Assembly (NCBI GenBank): GCA_904063045.1
Contig: CAJFCJ010000075.1
Location: 1 to 64,000 of the forward strand
DNA length: 64,000 bases
Direction of reading: 5' to 3'
From: Dimorphilus gyrociliatus
Taxonomy: Eukaryota > Annelida > Polychaeta > Dinophilidae
Part shown: positions 1-10,111 of the stretch, one piece after another
How the letters are laid out: each line of letters starts with the position of its first letter
Numbering within the stretch: position 1 is the first letter of the stretch
The notes under the pieces: model-generated
Databases searched by the model: none
Told to the model about the DNA's origin: nothing
Seen by the model: only the letters and a program-made list of their open reading frames with translations
Program-made: the position numbers and the translations under genes

Positions 1-202
1 AATTCTCCATTCAGACTGCAGTTGTTGACTTCTTTACTTTTGGATTAAAATCTTCAAGCTTTTTTCTTTCAGAAAATTCATTATTGAATTTGTTCCACTG
101 ATTAGCAATCAGTATGAGGAAGGTAGGGAAAAGCCAAAATCATTTTTATAAATTTCCAATATCCTCCTTTCTTTTTAAATTCTGAAATGTAGACCATGAT
201 AT

Positions 203-570
203 TCATGTAATATAAATGCTTGCTGCCTTTTCTAAAAACTCTGATGCAGATATTGATCTAACTTCAAATTGTTTACATAAGCCACAAGGTTGACTTTGAA
301 TTTTCTGATTTCGTTTCCTTTGCTGTCTACATATTTTTCTCTCACTTAATAATTTTTTGTAAAGTGTAATTAACTCTGCTTCTCTCTTTAACTCATCAAT
401 TGTCACATACAAAGAAGAATTTGCATGAATATTCCTATTTAATCTGTTGTAGTACAATGCCATGTTGTAGTCTTCTTAGTAACTTTTTTAATAGAATAAG
501 AAAATCCACTATTCACTAAAATATTTTCGCCCACTTGACTACCTCCAGTGGAGATTGTTTCCAGATTATC
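203..570 (-). pseudogene. FLYWCH-type zinc-finger fragment
   Basis: Reading the minus strand from about 570 down, one frame gives a glycine- and basic-rich segment ending in a WHC motif (NSGFSYSIKK...WHC). It then breaks off, and a neighbouring frame continues with YYNRLNRNIHAN. This resembles the FLYWCH zinc-binding pattern (aromatic/basic strand, W-x-C, then C and H ligands), which is often found in proteins derived from Mutator-like transposons. A frame change lies near 460-470. The rest (203-460) is a lysine/arginine-rich helix with one CxxC pair. The second cysteine ligand is not obvious. The fold call is inference; the broken frame is seen directly. Confidence 0.3.
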
Positions 571-1115
571 TTCCCAGGTCCTTCGATCCAGATATGAATG
601 ATTAGAATGAAAATAGTGAAGATTTATATACTTTAATATTTGCCTCTAATATCCAATCATCATTATACAATTGCCAAACTTGGGCATTTTAATTGAATTA
701 CTCTTGTAGATTGTTACCATTCTGCTGCTATCAGGTGTGATTTTAAATGTAATGGTACCGCCAGCACTTCTCTTTTTTCGTGAAGCTACTACATAGAAAT
801 AAAATTTAATAAGCCATTTGGAGCAATAACTCCACTAAGCGCAACAATATATAATCTCTTAGAAGTAGATGGGCTACTTCAGCCTTTAAAATTGTTATAC
901 TATTCATTTACTATGTGAATTTTAATACTGTATTCCAAAAGGAATCTCAACCACTTTCAACAATTTATGGTCTACTTTAGTTATATTTTGAATAAAACTA
1001 CTTTTAAACAACTTACAAACCAGTTTTACCCTTTAAAAGCGTAGGAAACAGAAATAGAACTGTTATTTCAACCTTGTCACTGTTTGGAGAGAAACTAGTT
1101 TTGTATTCTAATAAG

Positions 1116-1440
1116 ATGGAAAGAAAACTTTTAATTATTTGCTTGATTGTTTGCCTTTCGCTTCATACTTTTTCACTAGATTGGCCAGGAAGTAACTTGA
1201 TATCAATTTTGGAAGAAATTGCAAAGAGAGAGGAATTGGAAAATATGCTTCGAGATGAGTTGTTCGAAAAAGTAAGTTACATAAGTTATTGCTAACAAGA
1301 AATTTAATCTTTATTATTTACAGCGTGAAAATTGTTATCAAGCCTGCAAACATCATAAAGGAAGAGCCTTTTTTGGATGCATGAAAGATTGCAGCGATTC
1401 TAACGCTGCTGCACAAAGTTTAGAAGACGACAGTACCTAA
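1116..1440 (+). CDS. Small secreted four-cysteine peptide (89 aa), two exons
   Basis: Exon 1 is 1116-1271 and exon 2 is 1324-1440, with a 52-bp intron (GTAAGT...TTTACAG, phase 0). The ATG at 1116 opens a clear signal peptide (MERKLLIICLIVCLSLHTFS). A mature part follows with one possible dibasic site (KR, residues 37-38) and a C-terminal C-x3-C-x10-C-x3-C pattern. Two CxxxC motifs separated by about ten residues are typical of disulfide-linked helical hairpins, a scaffold used by peptides of very different function, so none is assigned. The sequence ends in an acidic tail, and AATAAA follows at 1451. It could be a hormone-like, antimicrobial or venom-type peptide; nothing here decides. No similar copy was seen elsewhere in the window. 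Confidence 0.75.
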
Positions 1441-1450
1441 GAAAGAACTT

Positions 1451-1456
1451 AATAAA
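1451..1456 (+). promoter_or_regulatory. Polyadenylation signal AATAAA
   Basis: Canonical AATAAA lies 11 bases after the stop codon of the small secreted peptide gene, with the expected polarity. It supports the 3' end of that transcript. Confidence 0.6.
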
Positions 1457-1955
1457 ATTGCATGAGATCTTATAAATAAATTAGCGTTTGCCATCAGCAA
1501 CAAATGAATTTCTTTTTGAATTAGTATTGAGTAGTTCATATAGTATGAACTACTATTGAGTATACAATACTACCTTATACAGTATAATAAGCATTAACGC
1601 AAACAAGTGCACTTCAGTTCGATATAAATCATTTTTGGAAAACTGTAGATTTAACTCAATAAAGTATTCAATATGAATGTTATACTGTTAAACGCTCAAT
1701 ACTATTATATAATGTATATCAAAATTCAAACACTTTCAAAACTCTGCAGTATCTAATCTCTAATTGTAGACAACACTGCACTGTTAGATGTAATTTGAAT
1801 AAACAAAGATAGGTGATAGATAATCAGAATTTAAAATGTGTCCTAGTGATAACAGGTTGTTTTTTGAACAAAGTAGATACTTTGTATTCAAAAGTGTTTC
1901 AATACAAAAGCATATTAATTCAAATTATTTATTGAAATGTAAATTATATCAATAC

Positions 1956-3363
1956 TCAAGGTATAAATATAATTGTCAATGATCCTACATTTCCGTCATC
2001 AGCTATACATCCAACGAATTTTAACTGTAGATTATCATTTTCTGATAATTTCATTAATACTCCACCAGATGCATAACCAGCAAATTTATTTTGAACTAAA
2101 TTATTAGATTTGAAGACACGTGACCTTTTATGTCCATTAATGTCAATGTAGATCTCAATTTTATCATTTCGTTCATCACTCGGTATATTGAATGCAATAT
2201 AATATGTACCGGTAACAGCGATTCTATATGTTCCACTGTTATGCCAACTGTTTCCGGTGTCAATTATAGGAGCTTGTCGAAAAGTTACTGTTGAAGAACT
2301 CTGAGAACAATCCTCATTACTTGAAGCAATTGAAAAAACTGGTAAACTTTCATTCAACTTGAATGAACATAGATATGTTAGATGGTCAGAATTTGAATAT
2401 TGACTACCTTCATATGTTTTAAGATAAATGTGTTCACCAGAAAATAACCGTTGAATAATACTCAACGATTGTATAACTGGTGTTGTAGCATTGTTAGTGA
2501 TTCTGATTTGGTTATATAACTCTGAAGAACTAAAAGTAGAATCAAATCTAAGTTCAGAACGTTTTGAATTCTTAACTGCTGATCCAAAATTTACAAAATA
2601 GTAGCCATCTTCAAATACTCTAAATCTATTAGAACTTTTCGAAAAACCTCTCATTGCAATAATATTTGGTAAAGGTACTTCACTGTAAGTAGAACTGAAG
2701 GAAGTGTCACGAGATGCAAACAAATAGTTGTTAGTTTTATAGTGAAAACCTAACCAGGATGTTTCTTTTCCATTTTCACTACCAATCAGATGTGAGGAAG
2801 AATGACGCTGTAAGATATATGGTTTATTAATATTTGTTAGTAGGAATAGTCCAGTTCTGGTTGTACTATCGATTGTAGCGCTTGAATTACCATATTTAAA
2901 TAAACCAATGCTGTTTCCTGTATTGTCAAGCATTAGAGAAGTTGTATCCTGGCTTTCAATTGTTGCAGTTATTGAAAAGAAATACATTCCAGATTGGCTA
3001 ATTCTTAGACTATTGTCTGATTGATCGAATAAGCCATTTTCATTTATATCAACAGATGTCCAGTGCACTCGACCATAGCTGACAGTTTCAGATGTTGACA
3101 AAGAGACCATAAATGCTGGATTTTTTCCACTACCTGTTGATTCGTGTTGATCTAGTTCAATTGATTTATCTGAATACTCTAATCCATCATCTTGAATAGG
3201 CAACTTTGATGCCCAACCTGACAAATTTGGATGTAGACAAATATAGATAAAGACTGCAAAAGATTATAAAAGAGACATTTGAAAAATTGCTGGCAAATTG
3301 ACAAAAAAAAAAAAAAGAAACGAGGATAAAATACTTACCAGAAGCTATCAATGAAAATTTCAT
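1956..3363 (-). CDS. Secreted protein of three jelly-roll (C1q/TNF-like) repeats
   Basis: Exon 1 (3363-3339) encodes MKFSLIAS. A GTAAGT...TTTGCAG intron of 85 bp joins it in phase 1 to exon 2 (3253-1956), giving the signal peptide MKFSLIASVFIYICLHPNLSG. The mature chain of about 415 residues contains three beta-rich units of about 130 residues. Each starts with a segment like ISQSGMYFFSITA, and a later conserved strip reads GKETSWLGFHY...LFAS. That strip also occurs in the neighbour at 5445-7382 (GKETAWSGFYY...LFAT), so the two are paralogues; this one has no CBM14 or TSP1 domain. The repeat resembles the C1q/TNF jelly roll by eye; the exact superfamily is inference. It is probably an extracellular binding protein. 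No transmembrane segment follows the signal peptide. Confidence 0.8.
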
Positions 3364-4035
3364 ATTTTCCAAGTAACTAAGGATTCTTTTACTATCAGAT
3401 TTAAAATTGTTTTTTGTTTTTATATATTCTTTCATGATGAGTAACATTGTAGGCTGATTTTTTATCAGTAGTACTAACAGAATAAATATGCTATTTCCCA
3501 CCTTATTTTAGATTGTGTTTCAGAGAAAAAGAAATATTTTTGCTTAATATGCAAAAAAAGTGGGTCACAAGTCTTCAGTTATTGATTTTTTTCCCATCAT
3601 TTTCTAACAAAAGGATGGAGAGTTATAGGCTATAACCTTATAGAATTTTCGGCTTCGAATACCAGTTTTTATAATTTATGTAAATCAGTATATATCGAAA
3701 TGTCTACACACTTTGTGCATTGCACACCTAGTCAATTAGATTTTTATTTTAAAATACTTTTTTTTATCACATGAACTTTTGTTTTGCATTTTGTTCAATA
3801 ATTTCATAAGGGTCAAGGACATTTGATGACTGCTGTTCAAATACAAGTGTTCAAGTATGCACTCAGTTTTATTTGTAAATTTATGTGATTTTCCAGTTAA
3901 AATGTTTATTTATAACGATTTTAAAGGTAAGATGAAAACCTAGTTTACAAAATAAGTATCACAACTGCGATAATTGATTGATTAACTGGTTTTTCAATGA
4001 TTGCACATTCATTTTAATTCGACTACTGAAAAGCT
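3364..4035. other. Intergenic, no gene seen
   Basis: AT-rich with stops in all frames. It separates the jelly-roll gene from a decayed cadherin/EGF remnant. I see no RNA gene or repeat structure. Confidence 0.5.
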
Positions 4036-4377
4036 TAAAATTTTAAAATTGCTGTTGTTGTAAATGAAGGTATTCCATTATCAATGGCATCAATTTTCAA
4101 TACATATATTCTCCAGAATTGATTGGACCTCTTGCTGTAATTCTTCCATTTTTATATTATTAATATCTACTGGTATTGAAAGTGAATTAATTGTGTAGTA
4201 TAGCCTTCCAGCCAATGTTCAACCGTCGTTATATTTGCAAACATATGTATTTATACATTTACCATTCAATGAACAGTTTCCTTCGCATTCTGCCATCTCG
4301 TCACAGGACTGATCAATAGAGTCGTCCTTGTGAAAATTGGGTAATGAATCAGACTGCGAGTTGATTAAATCTGTCAT
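4036..4377 (-). pseudogene. EGF-like plus cadherin-like remnant
   Basis: The minus strand from 4377 reads a short frame ending in an EGF-like cysteine pattern (CSLNGKCINTYVCKYNDG), followed at once by TGA (4219-4221). Past the stop, and after a shift of frame, it continues as LAGRLYYTINS, NGRITA and KIDAIDNGIPSF. The last matches the cadherin-repeat strand that usually reads VxAxDNGxPS. Stop plus frame changes within 340 bp indicate a relic of an EGF/cadherin gene. Domain assignment rests on these short motifs only. Confidence 0.35.
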
Positions 4378-4510
4378 TGTCCCCATATTTCGTTGATTTT
4401 TGGAAATTTCGAATATAAGCGCTTTGAAGATGAATTTTAATGAGTTTTTGGACTATTTGTCATCTGTTCAAAATCATAGAACACTACCAGTTTAATTGTT
4501 CTTTTTATGG

Positions 4511-4707
4511 ATAGACGGTTAACGCCTACAGTTTTGTTGTTTTACCCTAACCCTAACCAAGCCTTGGACCCTGTATTGAGGGCTCCATTATTCCTAACCC
4601 TTGGTTTGGACCCACCTAATTACAAATCAATTGCTTAAATATTTCTCCTAACCCAATGCCAATCAAAAATCTTACCCCAAAATAACTCAACAGCCCCCGT
4701 TAAAAAG
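4511..4707. repeat. Interspersed repeat copy (same family as 44113-44320)
   Basis: The segment with ACAGTTTTGT(T)GTTTTACC at one end and TTACAAATCAATTGCTTAAA in the middle matches, over its whole length and in inverted orientation, the element at 44113-44320. Its ends are degraded forms of that element's inverted termini (CCCGTTAAAA against GGCCGTTTTCAAC). It is an old diverged copy of a short non-coding element. Confidence 0.65.
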
Positions 4708-4779
4708 AGTATAGGTTTTTTTATAGAGTATCGTCACCAATAAAAGATTTAAATAATTGATCCTAAACATTATAGGACT

Positions 4780-5061
4780 TTAAAATTCTCTTGTAGTGTT
4801 CATGATCATTGTTATGATTGTAGTATCTGAAATTTTTGCAGACCAACTGCATTTTAGATCTCTTTTGAAAATGATTTTCTTCTCTGCTTCTTCTCCAACA
4901 ATATTAACTTTTTTATTTGTAATTACAATTTTAATACTTTCCTTGTTGAATAATAATCTGGCACCCGTAACAATCTTTAAAGACTTGAGTCTTATAGGAC
5001 CATTGGAAATGTGTTGTCCTTCTTCCAGTATAAAAATATTAGTAAACGAACGGATTTCCAT
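4780..5061 (-). pseudogene. Parallel beta-helix fragment, possibly bark-beetle-like
   Basis: One open minus-strand stretch of about 93 codons has the rhythm of right-handed beta-helix repeats: LKIVTGARLLF, then IKIVITNKKVNIVGE, KKIIFKRD, and W-S-A-K-I. That order (hydrophobic strand, G-x-x-L-x-F, I-x-G, I-x-F, W) is usual in bark-beetle-type and related beta-helix proteins. No signal peptide, no partner exon and no upstream reading frame were found, so it is either one orphan exon or a relic. Confidence is low because the segment is short. Confidence 0.25.
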
Positions 5062-5444
5062 ACAATGTCAAGGACGATTGTTTTATCTGCATTAATCTAT
5101 TATCTTTTCCTATCACGCCGAATATAATAAAGTATATTTGTCTATAAGCTTTATACAAAAATATCTATTGCGATATTGTTCATAAGGCCTATAAAAAGAG
5201 TTTCTTATGAATTTTTCCCACCATTTTTGAACCAAAATGGAAGGGTTCTAATATTTTTGGGGAATAACTTGATAAATGATTTGAAAAGAAGAATACAGTT
5301 GTAAAAAAGAAAAAGTAATAGAGATAAACATGTATTGTGACCTACTTTTTACCTAAGATATTACAAGTACTAAATAGTTAACGATTTACGAATCATAAAA
5401 TCAAAAATGACGTCATGATAGTGTATAATCTATTTTGAATTGTT

Positions 5445-7382
5445 TTATTTAGATACTGGAAATATAGTCAAGGATATTAGTTGGGAATTGAATGGTTTCA
5501 AATCTCCTTCACCTTGAATTGAAAGTCTGGACCCTTTGTTTAATCTTACCAAACCAGATCTTGAGGATGTGTCAATGGTTGATGTTACTGTAAATCCTCT
5601 TAGAACAGCTAAAACTTCAACACCGTCAACAACAACCCTTGCTGATCCTCTAACATTAGCACCAACACCAATTGAGACATCAACATTAAAGAGACCATCC
5701 TTTTGGCTAACGTATTCCATGGTTGTTGAATTCCAAGAATTGAGTGGATCTATTGCAATGCTATCATAGTTAATTTTCGTATAAGTTGAACTAGAAAATT
5801 CGCTACTCCTATATGCGTAAAAAGCCTCAGAACTGGAATTTAAGGCCAATGCGCATAAATAAAGTTCAAGATTAGTAGATGACCTAATTTCTCCTTCGAT
5901 TAAATTCAATGCTATTTCATCATTACTCTGTAAAGATACTAGGAAACCTCTTGAAAATTGATCATCATATATGTCAGTGTTTCCAACTCTTGCTAAAGTA
6001 TAATTAGTGTTTCTAGAATTGATGATGACGTCTACACGAACATTTTTTGTGTATGACGTTCCGACGCCAAATTGAATGTAATATAGGTCACTGATGCCAA
6101 CTCTAAAATTCTTATCAACAGCAACAACATTCCTAGCTGTACGAACGTTTGGTAGCGATATTAAACCAAGTGTTGTTACACGATTAATGGAAGTGGCGAA
6201 TAACGCCGCTCCTGTATTATAATAAAATCCCGACCATGCAGTCTCCTTTCCAGCTTCTCTACTAAAATACATACCATCTGTATGAGGTGCTACATAGGGC
6301 GAAGATAGAGGTGTAAGGAAGAGAATTGTCGTTCTCGATTTCACTAAAGCCACTCTAATATTGTCGAATTTTCTTTCTTTTTTCAATCCAACTATTGTAG
6401 GCAATCCAGTCATTTTTAAATCAACAGGTGATCTAAAAGTTGCTCCAGCCGTTAGTGAGAATACATATATTCCAGATTTCTTAATTGTCAATTTATTTGT
6501 GGAGGAATTGTAGATATTCAAATTATTGAAATTTACTCTATTAAACTCAGTAAAGCTTTCCGTTCTTATGTTAGATAGGAGAAAAGCTGGCTCTAAAGTC
6601 TCAATACCAACACAAGGAGGGCCTTCGCATGGTTCCACGTCAACTTCACTTCCTACACAATCAAAACCGCCATTAGAAGGAGGAGGATTGTCGCATTCTC
6701 TAGTTCGAACTCTTGTTCCACTACCGCAAGACGGCTGGCACTGTTGCCAGGCTGACCAGCTGGACCATCCTCCCGGTATAGGACATTCAGCCTCCTCTAA
6801 TGGTACACACATTCTCGTTGAACAATCTCTTACATTTAAATCTGGACTAAAGAAATATCCATTAGGACATTGCTGAGGCCATTGTTGACCGTTTACGCAA
6901 TGGAAATACTGTCTGCAATCAAACTTATTCGGAAAAGTTCCATTTCTATTTGGAGGACAATCTTCCACTTGAGTTTTATAACAAGTGCCACTAAGATCAT
7001 TGGCTACTGGATTACTTTCGGAACATAGCGGAAACTTTCTGGAATGTTGCAGTTGATTCTCTCCCGGACATTTAGAATCTTTCGGTTCTACACAAGTTGA
7101 ATATTGGCAGTCAGTTAGAGAAATTGTAAAATGGAGGCCAGGCGGACATTGCTGGGCGTAAGATGTTCCATTAATACAATGGTAATAAATAGCGCAATTA
7201 TTTGGATCGGCAAATGCTCCATCCAGTGGTTTAAAATCCTCATCCACCGGACATAGAAAACAGTTAGTTTGTCTTGCCAAAAACCCTGCAAAATGAATAC
7301 CAGTTTTTATAATTAAAAACAAAATTATTATATTAATCTATTGTTTTTTACCAATTAAAAAAATAAGACAAAATGTTTTCAT
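5445..7382 (-). CDS. Secreted CBM14-CBM14-TSP1 protein with three jelly-roll repeats
   Basis: Exon 1 (7382-7352) encodes MKTFCLIFLI. An intron (GTAAAA...TTTTGCAG, 66 bp, phase 1) leads to exon 2 (7285-5445), giving a signal peptide and about 614 residues after it. Domains in order: two peritrophin-A/CBM14 chitin-binding domains (residues ~20-80 and ~105-170, six-cysteine pattern with YYHC and FHC cores, QQCP, FFSP); one thrombospondin type 1 repeat (~172-225, starting GGWSSWSAWQQC, then CGSGTRVRTREC); then three jelly-roll repeats like those of the gene at 1956-3363. CBM14 domains bind chitin, so a role in cuticle, jaw or mucus matrix, or in immune recognition, is plausible but inferred. A third family member sits at the palindrome near 58.4-59.4 kb. 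Confidence 0.88.
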
Positions 7383-8093
7383 CTTAATTTCTGACAGAGC
7401 TCAATTAAATTTTCTTTTACTTTTATAAAACTTAAAAAATAGATTAATCAGCAAATTTTTAACAAGTTATTTTCTTATCTTCTTGTGCAGATTTAAAGAG
7501 ATAAATCATTTATTATCAATGATAAAATTCTTACTTAAATATATCAGTTTTTAAAAAAATCTGATTTAGTTTTGTTTTTTTCTGTTTTTTTTCTGGTGTA
7601 TCATTTTACTGATAACAGCTTTTTATCTTTTATCGATTACAAAGAAACCTATTCAAAAAATGCAATAAGTTAATATGAAAAAAAGTGTATGGTGACAGGC
7701 AATGAATCATGAATCTACTGTCAATAAATAAATTTGAAATGCCACCTCTTTTTAAGAGTATAAGTTATAAATAAGGAACTTGCCCATTAGACTTTGTAAC
7801 ATTCTCCAACTGCAAAGTGCCAATTGCGGGTTAAAGACAAACCTCACTAAAACAATTAATTAAAAAGTGTTATGTACAATGATTAATCTTAAATATTAAA
7901 GTCTTTCAATCTCAAACGCACTAATTAAAACCTTGTTGCCAGTAGATACTAAAAAAATATTTACCATGTAGATGGAGACAAGGACAAATACACCATTATC
8001 TCTTTTTTTTCAATGTATTGTTTCTTGCATTTGTTAATCCCCCAGATTAATGACAAGGTATTATAGTGTTTTCTTAGAAAAAAAATCAAAGTC
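7383..8093. other. Intergenic, no gene seen
   Basis: AT-rich DNA between the divergently transcribed CBM14/TSP1 gene (-) and the GPCR gene (+). Both promoters should lie here. No repeat or RNA gene was recognised. Confidence 0.5.
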
Positions 8094-8102
8094 TATATAA
8101 AG
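8094..8102 (+). promoter_or_regulatory. Possible TATA box of the GPCR gene
   Basis: TATATAAAG lies 55 bp before the ATG at 8157 and on the same strand. In AT-rich DNA such matches occur by chance, so this is only suggestive. Confidence 0.3.
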
Positions 8103-8156
8103 AACAAATGTCCAAAATGCTGTTTTCTTGCAGTCTTACATGATTATCTCAATGGT

Positions 8157-9153
8157 ATGCACAACATAACTCTTAGTAATCATCATTTATCAAATCCTTT
8201 AAGGTCTATAATTGTTGGTATTCCTACAGTATTAGCATTCTTCTCTACACTATTTGCTTTGATTTTCCTTCCATATTCTAAAAATATCCCAAAGATATCA
8301 TTAATTTTGCTGATGAATGTATCAATTGCTGATTTTCTAATGAGTATTGTTTATATACTATCACTCTTTACATCAATTATTGGAAAATATACATTAGGAA
8401 TTGTATTTTGTCAAATTAGTGGTGTATCCTTACTTACTGGATTTACAATGTCCTTATGGTGTATAACACTAATATCTTTTGATAGATATATTGCTATCAG
8501 ACATTTTGACAGGTAAATATTATAATTTTTCATTTTGGCAAACTGATTTCAATAGCTGCCTTCCTTTTTTTTAAAGATATAAAACTGTCATCACTAAGAA
8601 CAGAATTATTTTCATTATCATATTTTCATGGATAGTTATCTTTACTTTTGGATTTTTAACTTTGATTAAAAGTCTCAATTTAACAACTTTTAGGTTTGTT
8701 CAGGAGCAGATATTATGCGAACCAGTTCTATCAATTAATTTACATGCATGCTTTTATATTTTAATGGGTCCATTCTTAACATCTACAGTACTGTTTATCA
8801 CAACTTTTAAAGCTATTTCACTATTAAAGAGGCAACAATTGAAAATTTATTCACATAATCAAAAAAGTATAAATTCAACTTCAAAGAGAAATTTAAGAGT
8901 AATAAAACTTTTAATTTTTACAATTATTTCATTTTATATATTGTGGAGTCCTTTTAGTATTGTTGTTGCGATAAGTATATTTAATGAGAACTTCTTTAAT
9001 AGAACAAAAAATCATAGATTTTATCTGACATGGATTGGAGCCCTGAATGGCTTTGTCAACAGTATAGTCTATATTTTTATATTTCCAACTGTAAAGAATA
9101 AAATTCTGGCAGTTGTTAATATTTTCATTTGTAAACAACTTAAACATTGCTAA
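8157..9153 (+). CDS. Class A (rhodopsin-like) GPCR, two exons
   Basis: Exon 1 (8157-8512) and exon 2 (8577-9153) join in phase 2 across a 64-bp intron (GTAAAT...TTTAAAG). The product has about 311 residues and all seven helices. TM1 lies near residue 17. TM2 contains the sodium-site aspartate (SIADFLMS). TM3 ends in DRY (SFDRYIAIRHF), which the splice junction follows closely. TM6 carries a W-S-P motif. TM7 has NSIVY in place of NPxxY, proline replaced by serine. Extracellular cysteines before TM3 and in loop 2 (ILCEP) fit the usual disulfide. There is no retinal lysine, so it is not an opsin. Ligand unknown; it could be an amine, peptide or melatonin-like receptor. The N-terminus is short with one NxT/S site. 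Confidence 0.85.
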
Positions 9154-10035
9154 AAAAAAGTGTGTTTTACCTTGATTGGATAACTTTTACAACAAAAATG
9201 GAGATTATTGATAATTCAAAAATTCACCAATTCAATGGTTTTCAGGTGAAATTCAAAAATCATACTCTTTTACAGATGCTTAAAGAATGAAATTTAAGAA
9301 GAAAGCCTCCGCAATTATGGTGCCTATTGTCTTTTCCATATTTTCATTTGTTTTTACAACATTCCTTCAATAAAAATTCACACTTAATTTAGTGTTGTCA
9401 TACATGAGACATTTTTCAAACAATTACTCAAATTGATCAATCTCTTATTCAGTTAGTTGGAATGATATTTCAAAATGTAGTTTGCAAAGAATGACATCCA
9501 TTGATGTCGGGAATGATGTTTTCCTTTGGAAGTTTGATGCCAATATTTTCTTTTCCATCGCCAAGATCCTTAAAACAGAATTGTAAAGATGAAGAGATCT
9601 CTCTAACAAAAAAAATTCAAACTACAAACATAATAAAAGAATGAAGAAAGGCCAACGTTAATGATTGATAAATTCAATTCTTGCGTAACATTCAATGCTC
9701 TGAATAGACAGAAATTTGTCATTAACAATTCAAAATTGTTCTTTGGATAGAATCTTTTAGATTTTGTGTATTTTTGAAAGTATACTTCAAAAATGTCAAA
9801 CATCAAACCAAATTGAAAACATTCGTTGTGGAAATGAGCAACTATGAAAAACAATACAAATATTTTAATTAAATATATTTCACACTGTGCCCAAAAATTC
9901 CTAGTTTTACCCTGACCTTGACCTTGGTACTAATAACTTAATTTATGAATCTACATTAAATATAAATAATTTTTATAGATACTTTTAAATTTGTAATTTT
10001 TCATTACACCCACTTCAATTTTCTTGCTGAAAGAT
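9154..10035. other. Intergenic, no gene seen
   Basis: No supportable coding segment. The stretch near 9895 has a short CCCTGACCTTGACC run but no clear repeat boundaries. Confidence 0.4.
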
Positions 10036-10065
10036 GAAGAAGAAGAAGAAGAAGAAGAAGAAGAA
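10036..10065. repeat. GAA microsatellite
   Basis: About ten GAA units in a row just downstream of the LRR-GPCR stop codon. Confidence 0.9.
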
Positions 10066-10111
10066 AAGAAAAGAGATTACACATTCATTAACATTTACTG
10101 CATTTAAATAT

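Noticed and set aside
4796-5095. Plus-strand open frame with hydrophobic start
   Set aside because: It overlaps the beta-helix-like minus-strand frame antisense and has no recognisable domain.
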